From Anadara kagoshimensis (taxonomy: Eukaryota; Mollusca; Bivalvia; Arcoida; Arcidae): a stretch of 64,000 bases of DNA. Position numbers and translations under genes: made by a program. Each line of letters starts with the position of its first letter. The first letter of the stretch is position 1. The stretch covers positions 12,805,234-12,869,233 of the forward strand of contig CM037870.1 in the NCBI GenBank assembly GCA_021292105.1, read 5' to 3'. This document shows positions 34,990 through 47,546 of this stretch, in pieces. The notes under the pieces are model-generated. The model saw only the letters and a list, made by a program, of their open reading frames with translations, did not search any database and was not told the DNA's origin.

Positions 34990-36900
34990 GTTTTAAAAGA
35001 CATACTAAACGCTTTGTTTGTTATTTTTTCTGATAGTGTTTTATCAGAATGCACGAAAATGACCTTGATGAAATAAAGAAGCTTGGTTATCTGACTATTA
35101 ACAGTGAAAACCTGAGAAAGAAAAATTGAAACTGGTCGTAATACCGATAATAAGAACTAATAATTTCTTAGTAAAAGTGTGAATTGCTAAGTTTGTCAGA
35201 GGGATAATGACAATTGTCATTAACAGCAGTTATAAAAAACGGCTGAGGCCAATAATAGGGATATTTTAATTTAGACCTATTGAATAAAAGTAAAACACTT
35301 AACCCGATTTAGAATTTCTAAGACTGTTTAAGTAATACAAATACCCAATTTTAAATGTAAAACAAGTATGGATTGTATAATTATGGAACTGTACATATGT
35401 TATAACACTTAGAGTCTTAGTTCATTATAAGACACAGATCCGTGTCAAATCGTGGTCCCTATTTCTCAAACTTAAGGACTGTCAAGAAATGAAACATTTC
35501 ATGAATTCATAAATTAAAATGTTTTGTTTACAATTTTCACACAATTTTGATTACTCAGTGGCGACTGTAGCTATCTAAACAGAAGGTGCTTACCTTCCGA
35601 GGACCTGGCCTCACTTGTCTGGTGGAAGTTCACATGTCTAACCTAACCTGTCAGATCCAAAGTTTTTCACTTTGCTTCTGGAGTGTGATTCGGACATGGA
35701 TTAGTATGTTTGATTTTGATTTGAACAACTTCAAATTATTAATGGTTTTTTATAATATAAAATCCTTAATAATTATGAGAAATACTATACACATTCGTCT
35801 ATTGTTTGAAGAAAAGAACACTGGACTATGGGACGTCAAGTATATTCAGGATTGATGCAATATTGCACATAAATAGACGGACAGGAAGACGAGTTTGTAT
35901 TGTAAATGTTTATTGTTCAAATAGGAAATTATCTATGTTGATGTCTCTGTATAAAAAAAATAACAAAGATGTATTTCATGTACCACAGTTCTATGTTCCT
36001 TGGTTACACATGTGGAGCGTGCATCTAGCTAAACAGAATGTCCCTACCCTTCTGCACCACCAAGCCTCACTTTCCTGGTTCATGTGTTTACTTCAATGTT
36101 CCAGTTTTCAAGGTTTTACTTTGGATGGATTGGCATATTTGTTTTTTTTATATTTTTATTTCGGCAGTAGGGACGGCAACGATTAATCCATAAACCAATT
36201 AACTGTTCATATCTCCGTTAAATGGACTCAAAATTTCATAATCGATTAGTAGGTACTTATCCAGAGCATCTTCGTATCTCGAATAATTTCCATAGTTACA
36301 TGTTCCTTTCACACAATTTTGATTACACACGTGGCGGGTGTAACTAGCTAAACAGAAGGTGCGTAACCTTAAGAATCACTTCCCTGGTGGAAGTTCACGT
36401 ATCTAACCTAACTTGTTCCAAAGGTATTGCTTTGTTACTGTGATTCGGACATAGATTAGTACGTTTGTTTTGATATTCTACATGTGCATGGTATTATCTT
36501 ACCTTGGATTTTAAAATGTTTCATATATCATTGTTATTTGGCCAAGGCGTGGCATATTTGCCGGAGTCCAATAGTTGAACCTTTATATTGTCACGTGGCT
36601 AAAGTACTACTCTACTGAATTTACATTATCATTTCAAAACAGTTCAGATTGTTAATAATTCAATGCACGTTCTTTCTGTCATATTATAAATAATATTTTA
36701 AGATTTTATCGTTTTGGTTTTTTTAGATTTTTTATATCTGAAAAATAAAAAAATAAAAAAATCGTCAAACTGACAGATAGCGTCACGCAATTGGCTATTA
36801 AATACGAATTATTGTTATTATTTTAGATTTTATGTTTAACACGTGTACTTTAAATTCAGATATTTTCAAGATTTAATTTGATATAAAGTGACCGCAATGA
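34990..36900 (+). other. Intergenic stretch between genes B and C, with R1 copies
   Basis: No gene. R1 copies lie at about 35,520-35,725, 35,985-36,150 and 36,295-36,470. The same order is repeated upstream of gene E (51,015-51,985), and the last part is repeated again at 46,040-46,870. Confidence 0.7.
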
Positions 36901-36919
36901 TTGATTGCTTAAAAAAAAC

Positions 36920-36926
36920 TATATAA
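36920..36926 (+). promoter_or_regulatory. TATA box of gene C
   Basis: TATATAA lies 37 bp before the ATG, identical in position to the one at gene E. The start context ACAACCATGG has A at -3 and G at +4. A normal start site about 30 bp downstream would leave a leader under 10 nt. Confidence 0.55.
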
Positions 36927-36956
36927 GTAATTATTTCAAAGAATTGCAAGACAACC

Positions 36957-39900
36957 ATGGCGGTACAACTGATTTTGGCGATCGCTTATCTTGCTATCGT
37001 TCCAGTTTCGTCCTATAAACGTGAATCGTGTTCAATATTTTCCCTTAATACAGCCAAGTTCCCAAGACTGGACTTTAGACAGGTATTTATAATTTATCAA
37101 TTTATCTAGCCTACTGGATCAAAATCAAACATACTAATCCATGTCCGAATTACAATCCAGAAGCAAAGTAAAAACTTTGGAACTAACAAGTCAGTTTAGA
37201 CGCATGAACTTCCACCATGGAAGTGAGGCCGTGTTTATCTTTTATTTCTTCAACTATCTTTTTAGTGGACAAAACAATATTTTGAAATATTTTCGTAGAC
37301 ATTGATTAATTTTTTTTTGATTTTGATTTAGAATATTCAGTACAGACATTTTGACTGTCTGGAACTAACTTCACGAATTAGAGGTGGATCAAATAGTTTT
37401 TTCGTTAGCTATAACTCGACAGCTTCTCAATTAATAGCTACCCATTCCTCGACCACTTGCTATACGACCTTTGACTTTTTTCGTTAGCTCAATTTTAAAT
37501 TTACAACATATCTGTATTTTGATTTTTTAAGATACAATTGCATAAACTTTACACTGTGCTTTATCAAATAATATATATTTTTAATGCAATGTAATCACTA
37601 CTTGCTATTTATATTGAAACACGACAGCAATTTTTATCTCGGATATTTAAATGAAGTTCCGTTTGTTCATCTGTCCAGCCACTTATCCCCCAAAAACAAT
37701 GCACTGTATAGCACTATGCGCGCAAAATTGATGCGAGGCATCAACATCGATAGGACATCCCCTTACCGTTAACCGAAATTTGTTTTTATTGTATTATTTT
37801 ATTTATTTAATAATTTATTTGATTTTATATATCTATATCCATTTGTTAATTTTTTAGGGGGGGGTTGTTGTTTTGGTTTTTGTTTTGTGTTTCCTTGGAG
37901 TTATATAGCCCTTTCAATAGGAATGCAAATTATAAAATTGTACCTTCGGACGTTAAGTCCAAATTCAATAGATTTGCTTGTATTTTTCAATGTTGCTGCT
38001 TTGATTTAACAATCAATTGCTTGTTTTGTTATTAAACTTTATAATTGACTTTTTAATGGCATAAACGTGTATAATTGGTTTCACGTCTTATGATTACAAA
38101 TGCCCATCGTATACTGTAGATTACTTTAATATCGCGAGTATCAAATTTGGCGTACTTACGCCTGATCTTCATTTCGCGTATACATACATTCGCGTCTACA
38201 TTCCAGAAACATATTTATTTTCGCGTCCACTTCGTTAATTCAAACAATCAAAGTGTACTCTTTATTATGTGGATGTTGTTATAATTGTTTGTGCGCATGT
38301 GCGAGAGCGTTACGTTGACCCACAACAGTTACTTCCGGCAAGTATATTATTTCTTTGACTTTGACTTGAGTCTTAAATTTTCGCGAGATATTTGAATTTG
38401 CGATTTGACGTATTCGCGAATTTACGCGTAAATTATTCTCTCGCGATAAATAAGTAATCTACAGTAATTTATAATAACCATTATGGTATGACAATTAGTG
38501 ACCTTCACAACAAGAAAATATACACTGAAGTCTGACAATACATGTACTATGTTTTGATATTCGATGATTCCATTTGCAATATACGTCATTGTGTATTATG
38601 ACGTAATTTTGAATAAAAAAATCATTTGAGTAGTTGTATCATAGAAAACATAGATTATCCCAACATCATTAATTACCATTTAACAAACCATTAATGATTT
38701 GCAACTTTTTGAAAACACTTCAATTATTTCTATTTTTCTTGTTTCAACTAAATCTTCAGAATATTTAGATTTTCACATTTAGGTTATTGCACTACTTGAT
38801 TAGGCATTTTATTTCAAAATGGCTGTTTTTTTAAAAACAGACTAGTATTAATAAATACAGTTTAAGCTGCCTTAAAGACCACCTCTTTATAAAGATCAGC
38901 TGCTTATAAAGGCCAGTAGAACTGTATCCAATTATTATTCAATATTATCTGAACTTGAATGTAAAGATCACTTGTCCATAAAGGTCCCTTTTACTGTTCT
39001 CTTGGGTGGCCTTGATATACATGTTTGACTGTAGCGTTAAATTAATTCTTTAATCGATTCGTTTTACCATCCAGTAATGCATAGGCCGTATTTCTCACAC
39101 GAAATTATAAATCAATCGGTGCATATTGTTGAGCAATAAAACAATTACAAGTGTTGATTATTCTGAATTCAGTTGGCTGATTCTAACTTTATATCATTTC
39201 GTGCGATAGGTAACCAATCAGTGAAGAAAACGAATAGACATAATGTCTCAAAATAGGATGTGCCCTAAATGAGATTAGAACGTATGCCTCACTATAATCA
39301 ATGTTTACCACTTGGCCACTGCATTCTTATTCTAGGTTCAAACACAAATAAGATGATAAAATAAACAGATAACGTCACGCAAAAAGTTTCAAAATCATCC
39401 ATTACGTATTTCCAGTTGGTTATGCCATATGCTACTATAGTATTTTCTAAATAAACTAAAAACTAAACATACTAATAAACTACGAAACCGAGTTTAAATT
39501 GAGTTATACACGTTAACTTTTACAAGGAAAGTTAGACCAGGTGCTCTAGAAGGGTAAGCACCTTCTGTTAAGCTACCTACATCCGCTTTTAACGTAGCAC
39601 ATGACAATAACATTGTGTACTTTTGAATTCATTATATTATTACAATAAAACGTAACACATGTCAATTACGTCAAAGGCATATATTATTGTATTTATATTT
39701 AGTTTAGTTTGCTTCTTAACTTTATTTCAGTTCGATGGATTTCTTCTATATGCATCATTACTTTACGATATTCGTTCAGTGGATACCGTGACAAATGTTA
39801 AAGGTTTGGCGCTAGTCAATCGGAACAATGAATTTGAATTCCACGAGGTTGGAAAGTAAGTCAGTCGATATAGTCTTCAAGACAAATCTATTGATGTTTG

Positions 39901-42900
39901 TTATTCTCTCACAAAACAGGTCAAGTCAATTTATAAGTGCCCAGGGTAATTTTTGAAACAGAGACACCATGCTTATCATGTATTAAGTGAAGGCGACCAT
40001 TACGTTTTTGAGGTTCTCGATAAATTTGGGCTTGCAATGTCGCTTGGTCAGCATTCTTGTAAGCAGGATGTTTCGTTGTATTAAGTTCTACTATAGCGCA
40101 TTTATTATGAAACAAATACACCAAAAGCAGGAGAAACATATAAATTTTATGTACTGTGTTAATTGCAGAATTCGAGGTACAGAAACATGTGGAGCTAATT
40201 CTTATGTAGGAGTTGGTAAAACTGCTTTTGACGATCCTTGTCAGCCTACGAACGCAACAAGACCAGTGGGCAAGTATACTTAAATGTTTCAAATAAATAA
40301 ATTATTATCATTACAGTCAAACCTACCTTAAATGCCACCTCTATAAAGAGGTCACCCGCCTATAAGGGGTAATGAAATTGTCTCCAAATTGTTTTTATTT
40401 CATAAATTTGAACCTGTACAAAAAGACTATCTTTCCATAAACGCCACATTTACTAGTTCTCTTGTGTGGCCTTTATAGACAGGTTTTACTGTTCGTCTAC
40501 TAATTTTTTTCCGCCAGCACTTCGTCATGACTGACTAGACCTATAATTTAACTGTCAAACTCATCTTGAAAACGGTTTCTTTGATATATTTTCATATTAT
40601 TTGGTGTTTGTTACTTTGAGAAAATTCAGAGTGAAAGAAAGATTGGACCATGGGACGTCAAAAATACCCGGGGTATCCTGGACACACAGACATCATATGC
40701 TTTTCAACAATACTGTGATTTCGGCCATTAACATATCATCTGTGTAAAAAATAACGTTAAGCTGTTTTTATATGCATTTTATAGGCATAGCCGGCAACAC
40801 GTCAATTGCTTGGTTCCAGCAGTTCTGTATGTTACAGTCGTGATATAAGTATTGTAAAAATAACCTTTATGATTTTCTGTATGTTTTAAAACAGCGGCTC
40901 CGATAGGCGATATTCTCTATATACACATGAACAAGAAAACTCTTGGAGTAGCTGTTTGCATTGAAAAGAAAAATGGTATCTGTGTTGATGGCTTCCTATG
41001 TATATTAACACGAAAATTCCGAATATCTCCAAGGCGACAAAATGCTATTCTTCAGTTCCTAGAACCATTAGGCATATATGAGGAGTTTGGTATCACAAGA
41101 CGTGATATGGTGCTCATAGACCAAAGAGTAAATAGTACGTTACCATGGTTAGAACTGTCGAAAGTTAAGCACTTAGTTAACAAATATGTCCTAAATCAGT
41201 AGCGCATTTCTTGTGTCTCACTATCATGTTCCTTACGGTTATCAAGCAGCTAAGTTCAGGTAGGTTATCGGTCATTAGTTATCAATTCGGCCATTCAGCA
41301 GCCGAACGGCGACTCCTATTCGTAAGCTCAGTGTTTAACTCTTGCCAGGTCTGTACTGTTTAAAGTTATTCCTTTTTACGCTTTACATAATGGTCATGTT
41401 TTAAAAGTTAAAAGCTTTGCAAACATATTTAAAAAAAATAACAAGTTTAAAACACAATTCTTAATCTTAACATGAAAATACGATATATTTGAATGTTGCC
41501 ATGTATCTGTCATCTTTGTCAAATAATGTTTAAACCAGCGCGGACTTCTATTTTTAATTTACAATACAATAACATTACAAGCTCTGATTTACTATGCATA
41601 GGCGTAGGAGCAGGGGGGGCCAGCGGGGGCCGGCCCCCCAATGTCAGAGAAGGGGGAGGGGGGGCAGGCCCCTGCAATATATTGTGTGAAATTTTGTATC
41701 ATAGTTTACGTTTATAGTGTAAGTGCTAATAAAGAAAAAAAAACAAGAGCTTTAACAGGAAATGTCCATCTGGTAACCAATCAATTATCAATTTCATCAT
41801 TATACTTGTAAAAGGGCGTCAAAATTTTCCAAGGTACCCCCATATCCAGTTATCCAGTGGCGGATTCAGCGTACCCCTCCCTTTATGTCGCTAATAACAC
41901 ATATTGTTCAGCTCAGATTGCACCAGAATGCAAGATTTTTGCGCCACTTTTTCAAAAATTTTCGGGGGAGCATGCCTCCGAACCCCCTAGAATGTTCGAG
42001 CTTTCAGCTCTCACATTATACGTCCCCTTTTTGAAATTCTGGATCAGTCTATGATATCCATCCCCAATGAGTGGGGTGATTATTGAACTTTTGTCATACG
42101 GTTATTTTATATAATCTTGCCTTTATATCACAGTATTTTAACATATCAAAACGATGCACAATACAATGAAAATGCGTCTAGACAGGACTTAGTTTTGAAA
42201 ATTTTCCGGACCCCCACCTCTGCGAGGGGTTTAGCACCTCTCTCATACTCTCCCCGCCTTGTGCCTTAGGCACGAGGTCGTACCTGCGGCACGACAAAGA
42301 CATACCTTCGGTTTGGCCCCCAAATATTAAAAACCCTCCTACGCCTATGCTATGTACATTTGTAAAATTATTCTTTGTTATGATTCTTGTCAATCTAAGA
42401 ATATTTAAAATATTTTATTTTACCGAATATTTACTCTTTTACTTGTAGCCTGTGATAATGAATTTCCCAGTTTTGTAAAGCGACTGATTCGCCTCGGCCA
42501 AAAAAGGTATGGTATTTTGTGATCAGAATTATCTCTATCTATATTGAAAAAAAAAAACAAAAACAAAAACATACAAACCCACGGCAAAATCACAATCCCA
42601 AGGCAAAGTTAAAACACAATGAAACCGGCAAATAAGACATGTAAATGTTCACCAGGGAAGTGATACCGAGTGCTAGGAAAGTGTAAGCACCCCCTTTCAA
42701 GTGACGCCTTAGGTTAAATTGAAAATGACTTATTGTCGACCCATGTACAAATAGTGTACAGGTGCAAACATGTATTTAAAAATGGCCATATCAATACAGA
42801 CAGTCAATGATGATATCTTAAAATCAAATGCTGAATACATGATTCTGCTAAAAATATAAGTAAAAAGCACTCAGGGTCCATCCATCATTCCAGAAGTAAA

Positions 42901-43114
42901 AAACTTTAAAATGTTTTACTGGCGCGATATCATCTTGACTTCAATCCACTGGATTCATTAGCAACTTTACTTGATTCATTACCTAAAATCTGAGTATTTT
43001 GTAATATATATATATATATTACAAGCTCAAAAACCAATTTATTTATAGATCTATTGTTTTAGTTTATTTTATATTTCTATATCCGACAGGAGAAGAAAGC
43101 ATTATCGATATTGA
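36957..43114 (+). CDS. Gene C: six-exon secreted lipocalin-like protein, GC-AG intron 3
   Basis: Exons: 36,957-37,082; 39,731-39,855; 40,169-40,269; 40,895-41,134; 42,449-42,506; 43,090-43,114 (TGA). The protein has 224 residues. Introns are GT-AG except intron 3, whose donor is GCAAGT at 40,270. Only that choice keeps exon 3 at 101 nt as in genes A and B and restores the frame. A signal peptide (VQLILAIAYLAIVPVSS) is followed by the shared cysteines and an N-A-T sequon. Exon 4 has an extra Cys (DGFLCIL) absent from A and B. The tail is KRRRKHYRY. About 15 residues differ from gene E. The lipocalin-like C-terminal pattern is the same as in B. Ligand and tissue are unknown. AATAAA near 43,185 and 43,238. 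Confidence 0.88.
37115..37240 (-). repeat. R1 copy in intron 1 of gene C only
   Basis: Reversed R1 core. The matching position in gene E (about 52,565-52,590) lacks it, so it was inserted or lost after the block duplication. Confidence 0.7.
38114..38464. mobile_element. 351-bp TA-flanked MITE in intron 1 of gene C
   Basis: Ends CTGTAGATTACTT and AAGTAATCTACAG, flanked by TA on both sides (38,112-38,113; 38,465-38,466). Gene E has a single TA at the matching place near 53,493. The inside is rich in CGCG and TTCGCG. TA targeting suggests a Tc1/mariner-type non-autonomous element. A related module with TTCGCG runs lies at about 30,225-30,427. Confidence 0.85.
38858..39034. mobile_element. T1 MITE in intron 1 of gene C
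   Basis: CAGTTTAAGCTGCCTTAAAG start and TGTTTGACTGTA end, with the usual internal modules. The matching place in gene E instead holds about 1.2 kb of other DNA (54,000-55,290). Confidence 0.7.
39460..39600 (-). repeat. R1 copy in intron 1 of gene C
   Basis: Reversed R1, with its counterpart at 55,725-55,880 in gene E, so it is older than the duplication. Confidence 0.65.
40314..40493. mobile_element. T1 MITE in intron 3 of gene C
   Basis: Same insertion as 56,641-56,820 in gene E, about 45 bp after the GC donor in both, so it predates the duplication. Confidence 0.75.
41597..42349. mobile_element. 753-bp element with a 5-bp target duplication in intron 4 of gene C
   Basis: Terminal inverted repeat CATAGGCGTAGGAG, flanked by CTATG at 41,592-41,596 and 42,350-42,354. 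Gene E carries the empty site with one CTATG (about 59,215). The ends are rich in G or C runs. No transposase frame and no superfamily assigned. Confidence 0.85.
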
Positions 43115-44094
43115 GACTGATGGTACCTACTAAAGGTTTGTCTACAAAGCCAAAAGGACAACGAAACCACCATTACAAGCCAAGAATAAATATTTGAATC
43201 ATCCCACGTGAATAATATCAACAAAACTAGTGTCATCAATAAAATGGAAATGAATTTAATGTTTGTTTTTTATTTCTTGATTGGTGTAAACATCATAAAA
43301 CAGATAAACAAAGCACTAGTATTTGCTATTTTACTATGTACCATTCTGAATATAATAATACATCAAATTATTTTCTGTACACAAAACAAGTTTTAAAGGC
43401 AAAAAACGCAGCCATAAATCCGGATTCTGGATGGGGTTGGTCTATTTTCCGTCTAATTTAACCTAGAAATCTAATTAGCACAGGTTTTGCACTGTGTTCT
43501 GTATTTCGTTTGGGCACACAGATAACGTAGAATGATAATTACGACTGAAATAAAGTAAGTTTAGGCGTTTATTAACAACTTTTCGTCAGATTTATGCCGA
43601 AGTTTTTTACCTAGTTTTAGTCTTCATATAAAGTTGGACCATCTGCTGCTTCTATTGTTCATTTCACAAACCCTAATTCCTTGGGTAGATTAGTTCTTTC
43701 TGTAACTTTTGCCTTGGGTTTCCAATCACTCCAGAGTCTCAATCAGTTATAATAAGTTGAAATTAATAGTATGCCAGTTAAGTATTTTTCCAGAAAAATG
43801 TGACAACGATAATCGTTTGTAAATAAAACATTTACAGTATAAATAAGTCTGTGGTATCAACATTTGGTTTTCAGTACAGGTTAGATGCATAGGCATGACT
43901 TTTCACTTTGGATAGATTGGTCATATAATAATTTTTCAACACTGACATGTGCATATTGACATTGCTATAGTTTAACTTTGAAATGTAACATTCCAATTAT
44001 CACATCATTGTATCACGTCATTGTATCAAAGTACTTTTCAAGCCTTTGTATCCTTTTCTAAAGGTACAGGTAAAACATCAGCGCATTGCAAGTC

Positions 44095-44128
<34 letters not shown>

Positions 44129-45324
44129 TCATAATAAAATGTTTGGAAATGTGCAGCAGATCTAGAAAAGCACAAATTTCACTATATAATTGTTGACATT
44201 TAACCAGAAACATATCACTGGATCAATGCTTGATCAAAAGGTTGTAAATATGAAGATTATTATTACTATTTAAAGGAGCATTTGACATTTGTTCTATAAG
44301 CTTCAGTGCTAGGTATTCCTAAGAAATTTTAAACAGTCATATTGCACTTAAATTTGAATAAAATATTTGCGGGATAAGACATTATTTTTTTGGCAGAAAA
44401 TTAAATGCAAATTTAGTTTCATGTTTTAACATGCAGCTTCACTGTTCAAAGTGTACGTACCACAAATGTGCAAAATAGTAAGAACCAAGCTAAATAAAAT
44501 TGGAAGAAAAGGCTTCAAAATCAGTAGTGTTATATTACAATACAGTGAAGGCAGTGAAGTGTTGTCTCTAAAATTCTCATCTATATTCGGTAAAAATTTG
44601 TCTTTATAATTAAATTCAACAACTGCATTATGCTTAACACAAAAATAGATAGGAATGGACGTTCATCAATTATTCTACAATAAAAATGTTTTCAAAATTA
44701 ACAAATTAATAATCAGTCAAATTACTGGTACTTAAAATAAGTAAACTCCATTTAAATTTAAACGAATATGTTTATCAAAAAAATATAATTCAAGTGAGCA
44801 TTCTTTAGATGCATAGTTTTGGCTTTACATATTTTTTCCAGTTTTACAATAAATTTTTCACAAAATTGGAATATAAATGTAAAAAAACTTAAAATAATGG
44901 TTTCCAAAATGACACCTTAAATTTATGAATATCTTGAATGCAAAAAAAAAATATTCAACTTTTAAATTTGCTAAATTCAAGTTAAGGACAATCTCAAAAA
45001 AGGAATAAGTGATGAACCGGAGTTAGCCGTTTTAAAACCAACATATTTGCAGAATTTTCATATTAATGCATAGTACAAGGCAACAGCAACCACTTCCATT
45101 TTTCAGGGCTTTAGGTTCCAAGCCATAACAAATTTACAGAACAAATACTCTACCATAGTAGCTACTCTAGTTTTAATTTGATACCAAAAACCAGTATATG
45201 TATTTTATACATCAAACATTGTAAACAAATACCATGAAGTAAACATTATGTACCGATAATAAGATGCATATAATTTTAAAGAAACTAACACTAGAATATA
45301 GATATTGACCTGCCAATATATATG

Positions 45325-45369
<45 letters not shown>

Positions 45370-45382
45370 TAGTATATATGCA

Positions 45383-45620
45383 AACAACTTTGACCTGTTC
45401 GCTTGACCTTCCATTCAAATATTTATCACGGACTAAGTACAAAAGTGTATATGGAACAAAGGTGTTTATTCTGAATACACCAAGAGATATACTCACCTTA
45501 AAGAGTACACCCAAGTATACTTTAAGTATTGACGTGGATCTTAACACTACGCATTTATTAGGTGGACTCTCCTATATGAATATTCCTAATAAAAGGTCAA
45601 ACGGACAGGTCAGTGTTGTT
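45383..45620. mobile_element. About 240-bp MITE, second copy
   Basis: Ends TTTGACCTGTTCGCTTGACC and the complement of AGGTCAAACGGACAGGTCAG, with TA-repeat DNA on both sides. Same family as 34,413-34,637. Confidence 0.7.
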
Positions 45621-45689
45621 TATATATATATATATATATCAAGAAGTCTATCTAGAGCCTGACTGCCTGTTCAAGTTTAAAATATTCTT

Positions 45690-45935
45690 TAACATAGCCG
45701 TGCCAGCATGCATACATCTTGAAGGGTCAGCATGTATACAGTCTAACTTTCATAGGCCAGTATGTATACAATGAAGCTTTGATGGGTCAGTATGTTTACT
45801 GTATAGCTTAGATTGGCCAATGCAAACATGCATAGATCTTGAGAGGTCCATATGTATACAGTATAGATTTGACAGGCCAGTATGTATACAATATAGCTTT
45901 GATGGGACAGTGCAGTAGTGCATTGACTGATCAGT
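45690..45935. repeat. Degenerate minisatellite of about 33 bp
   Basis: About seven diverged units around GGCCAGTATGTATACA and ATAGCTTTGATGG. Confidence 0.6.
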
Positions 45936-46039
45936 GTAAACTTCACCAGATCTTGACAGAGAAGTGTAAGACTTACGAATTAGCTCTTTGCATGCCAGTT
46001 TAATTTAATATGTACTGTCAGGCTATTATTAGTTTTAAC

Positions 46040-46870
46040 AAACAGGGGATGGCAGTGAAAGTATGAACCGTTGTCAGCTAAACAGGATGTGTTCACCATT
46101 CAATTTTACTAGTGAAAGGTCACATTTTTACCGTATGTACCTATCTTTAACTTTGAATTGGGATTGTGATTTGGACATGAATTGGTATATTTGTTTTTTT
46201 ATTTTTTAATAAATTTCCGTAATAGGGATGACAATGGTTAGCCTATTAACCCATTATTTGTCCATACCTCCGAATAATCGACCCCGTAATTTCAAAGTCG
46301 ATTAGCGGGTACACCTTTAAAGCAATCTCTTATCTCGGATAAGTTCCATAGTTCTTAGTTCCTTTCATACAATTTGATTACAAACGTGGCTGGTATAACT
46401 AGCTAAACAAGAGGTGCTTACCCTTAAGTAGCACTTCCCTGGTGGAAGTTCATGTGTCTAACCTAACTTGTTAGTTCCAACTATTTTACTTTGCTACTGG
46501 ATTGTGATTCGGACATGGATTAGTATGTTTGTTTTTAACACTACATTTGCATGGTATATTTTACCTTAAATTTTAAAATGTTTTACATACCATTCTTATT
46601 TGGTCAAGGTGTAGAATCTAGCCCAGTCGAATAATTTGACCAATATGAATTTATATTGTCACATAACTGAAAAGCTACCCTACTGAATTAAAATTGTTAT
46701 CATTTCAAAACTATTTAGATTGTTAATAATTCAATGCAAGTTGGTTTTCTTATGTTATAAAAAGATTTTGTGATCTTATCGTTTTGTGTTTTTAAGATTT
46801 TTCTAAAATGTGAAATATTGTCATCATCAAACCGACAGATAGTGTCACGCAACTGTCAATTAAAAAAGTA
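46040..46870 (+). repeat. Orphan copy of the gene C/E upstream region, without a gene
   Basis: It follows 35,985-36,815 and 51,480-52,270 in order: two R1 copies, the ATGGTAT-ATTTTACCTT segment and the GACAGATAG-GTCACGCAA segment. It stops just before where the TATA box and exon 1 should be. Gene B intron 3-type sequence starts about 400 bp later. Confidence 0.75.
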
Positions 46871-47546
46871 AATATAAATTATACCTTTTTATGTTTTAAA
46901 TTAATATATTGACCTATAGCACTAAACATCTAAACCAATTTTTCAAATTTCTCTTTGGTTTACCTTGTGGTTAGTTAAAATTCAAAATGAAATTAAAATT
47001 AAAATTTCAACGTAAAAATAGTTTTGGTTTTATCCATTTATTTGTTTAATAATAATAGCTATTAGAATTGTTGAATAGAAATTTGCGAAATATTGCTATA
47101 ATTGCAAAATAAAATTTCCCAACTCGAAAAATTCTCTCAACTTAACATGACGTCACATATGTTATAGTTCCGGCTACTATGGTGATACGGAATATTGTAT
47201 TGCACATGTGCGATACGGACCTTTGTCTTACATGCCAAAAAATGTAATGTATCGCTATAGTAAGATTCAATGGGTATGTGATAAAAAAATGAATGTATAA
47301 TATAAACCGATTTTTTTTTATTCGCCTGTTTCGCGAGGACAAACTTATCGAGAAAGTTGATCGTAGCGAATTTGTTTCCAAAAATGGCTTTATTCATACC
47401 AAATTTTCAGCTAAAGCCCATATCGCGAAAGTTAATAGTGTTTTGTTAAGATAATCGCGAAAGTTATTTTTCGCAAATGCAATTGGTTCACAGTAATATG
47501 TATTAAACAAGTATGTACCATACTTTTATTAAATATATTCATATAG

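Larger units (their letters stand above)
43200..47270. other. Intergenic stretch between gene C and pseudogene D
   Basis: No gene. To 44,230 it is duplicated at 60,030-61,660. It contains (CA)n at 44,095-44,125, (TA)n at 45,328-45,368, a MITE (45,383-45,620), a minisatellite (45,690-45,935) and a partial copy of the gene C upstream region (46,040-46,870). Positions 44,230-45,300 show nothing I can name. Confidence 0.6.

Noticed and set aside
41493..41717. Gly-rich frame of 74 codons
   Set aside because: It is caused by the G-rich end of the 41,597-42,349 element.
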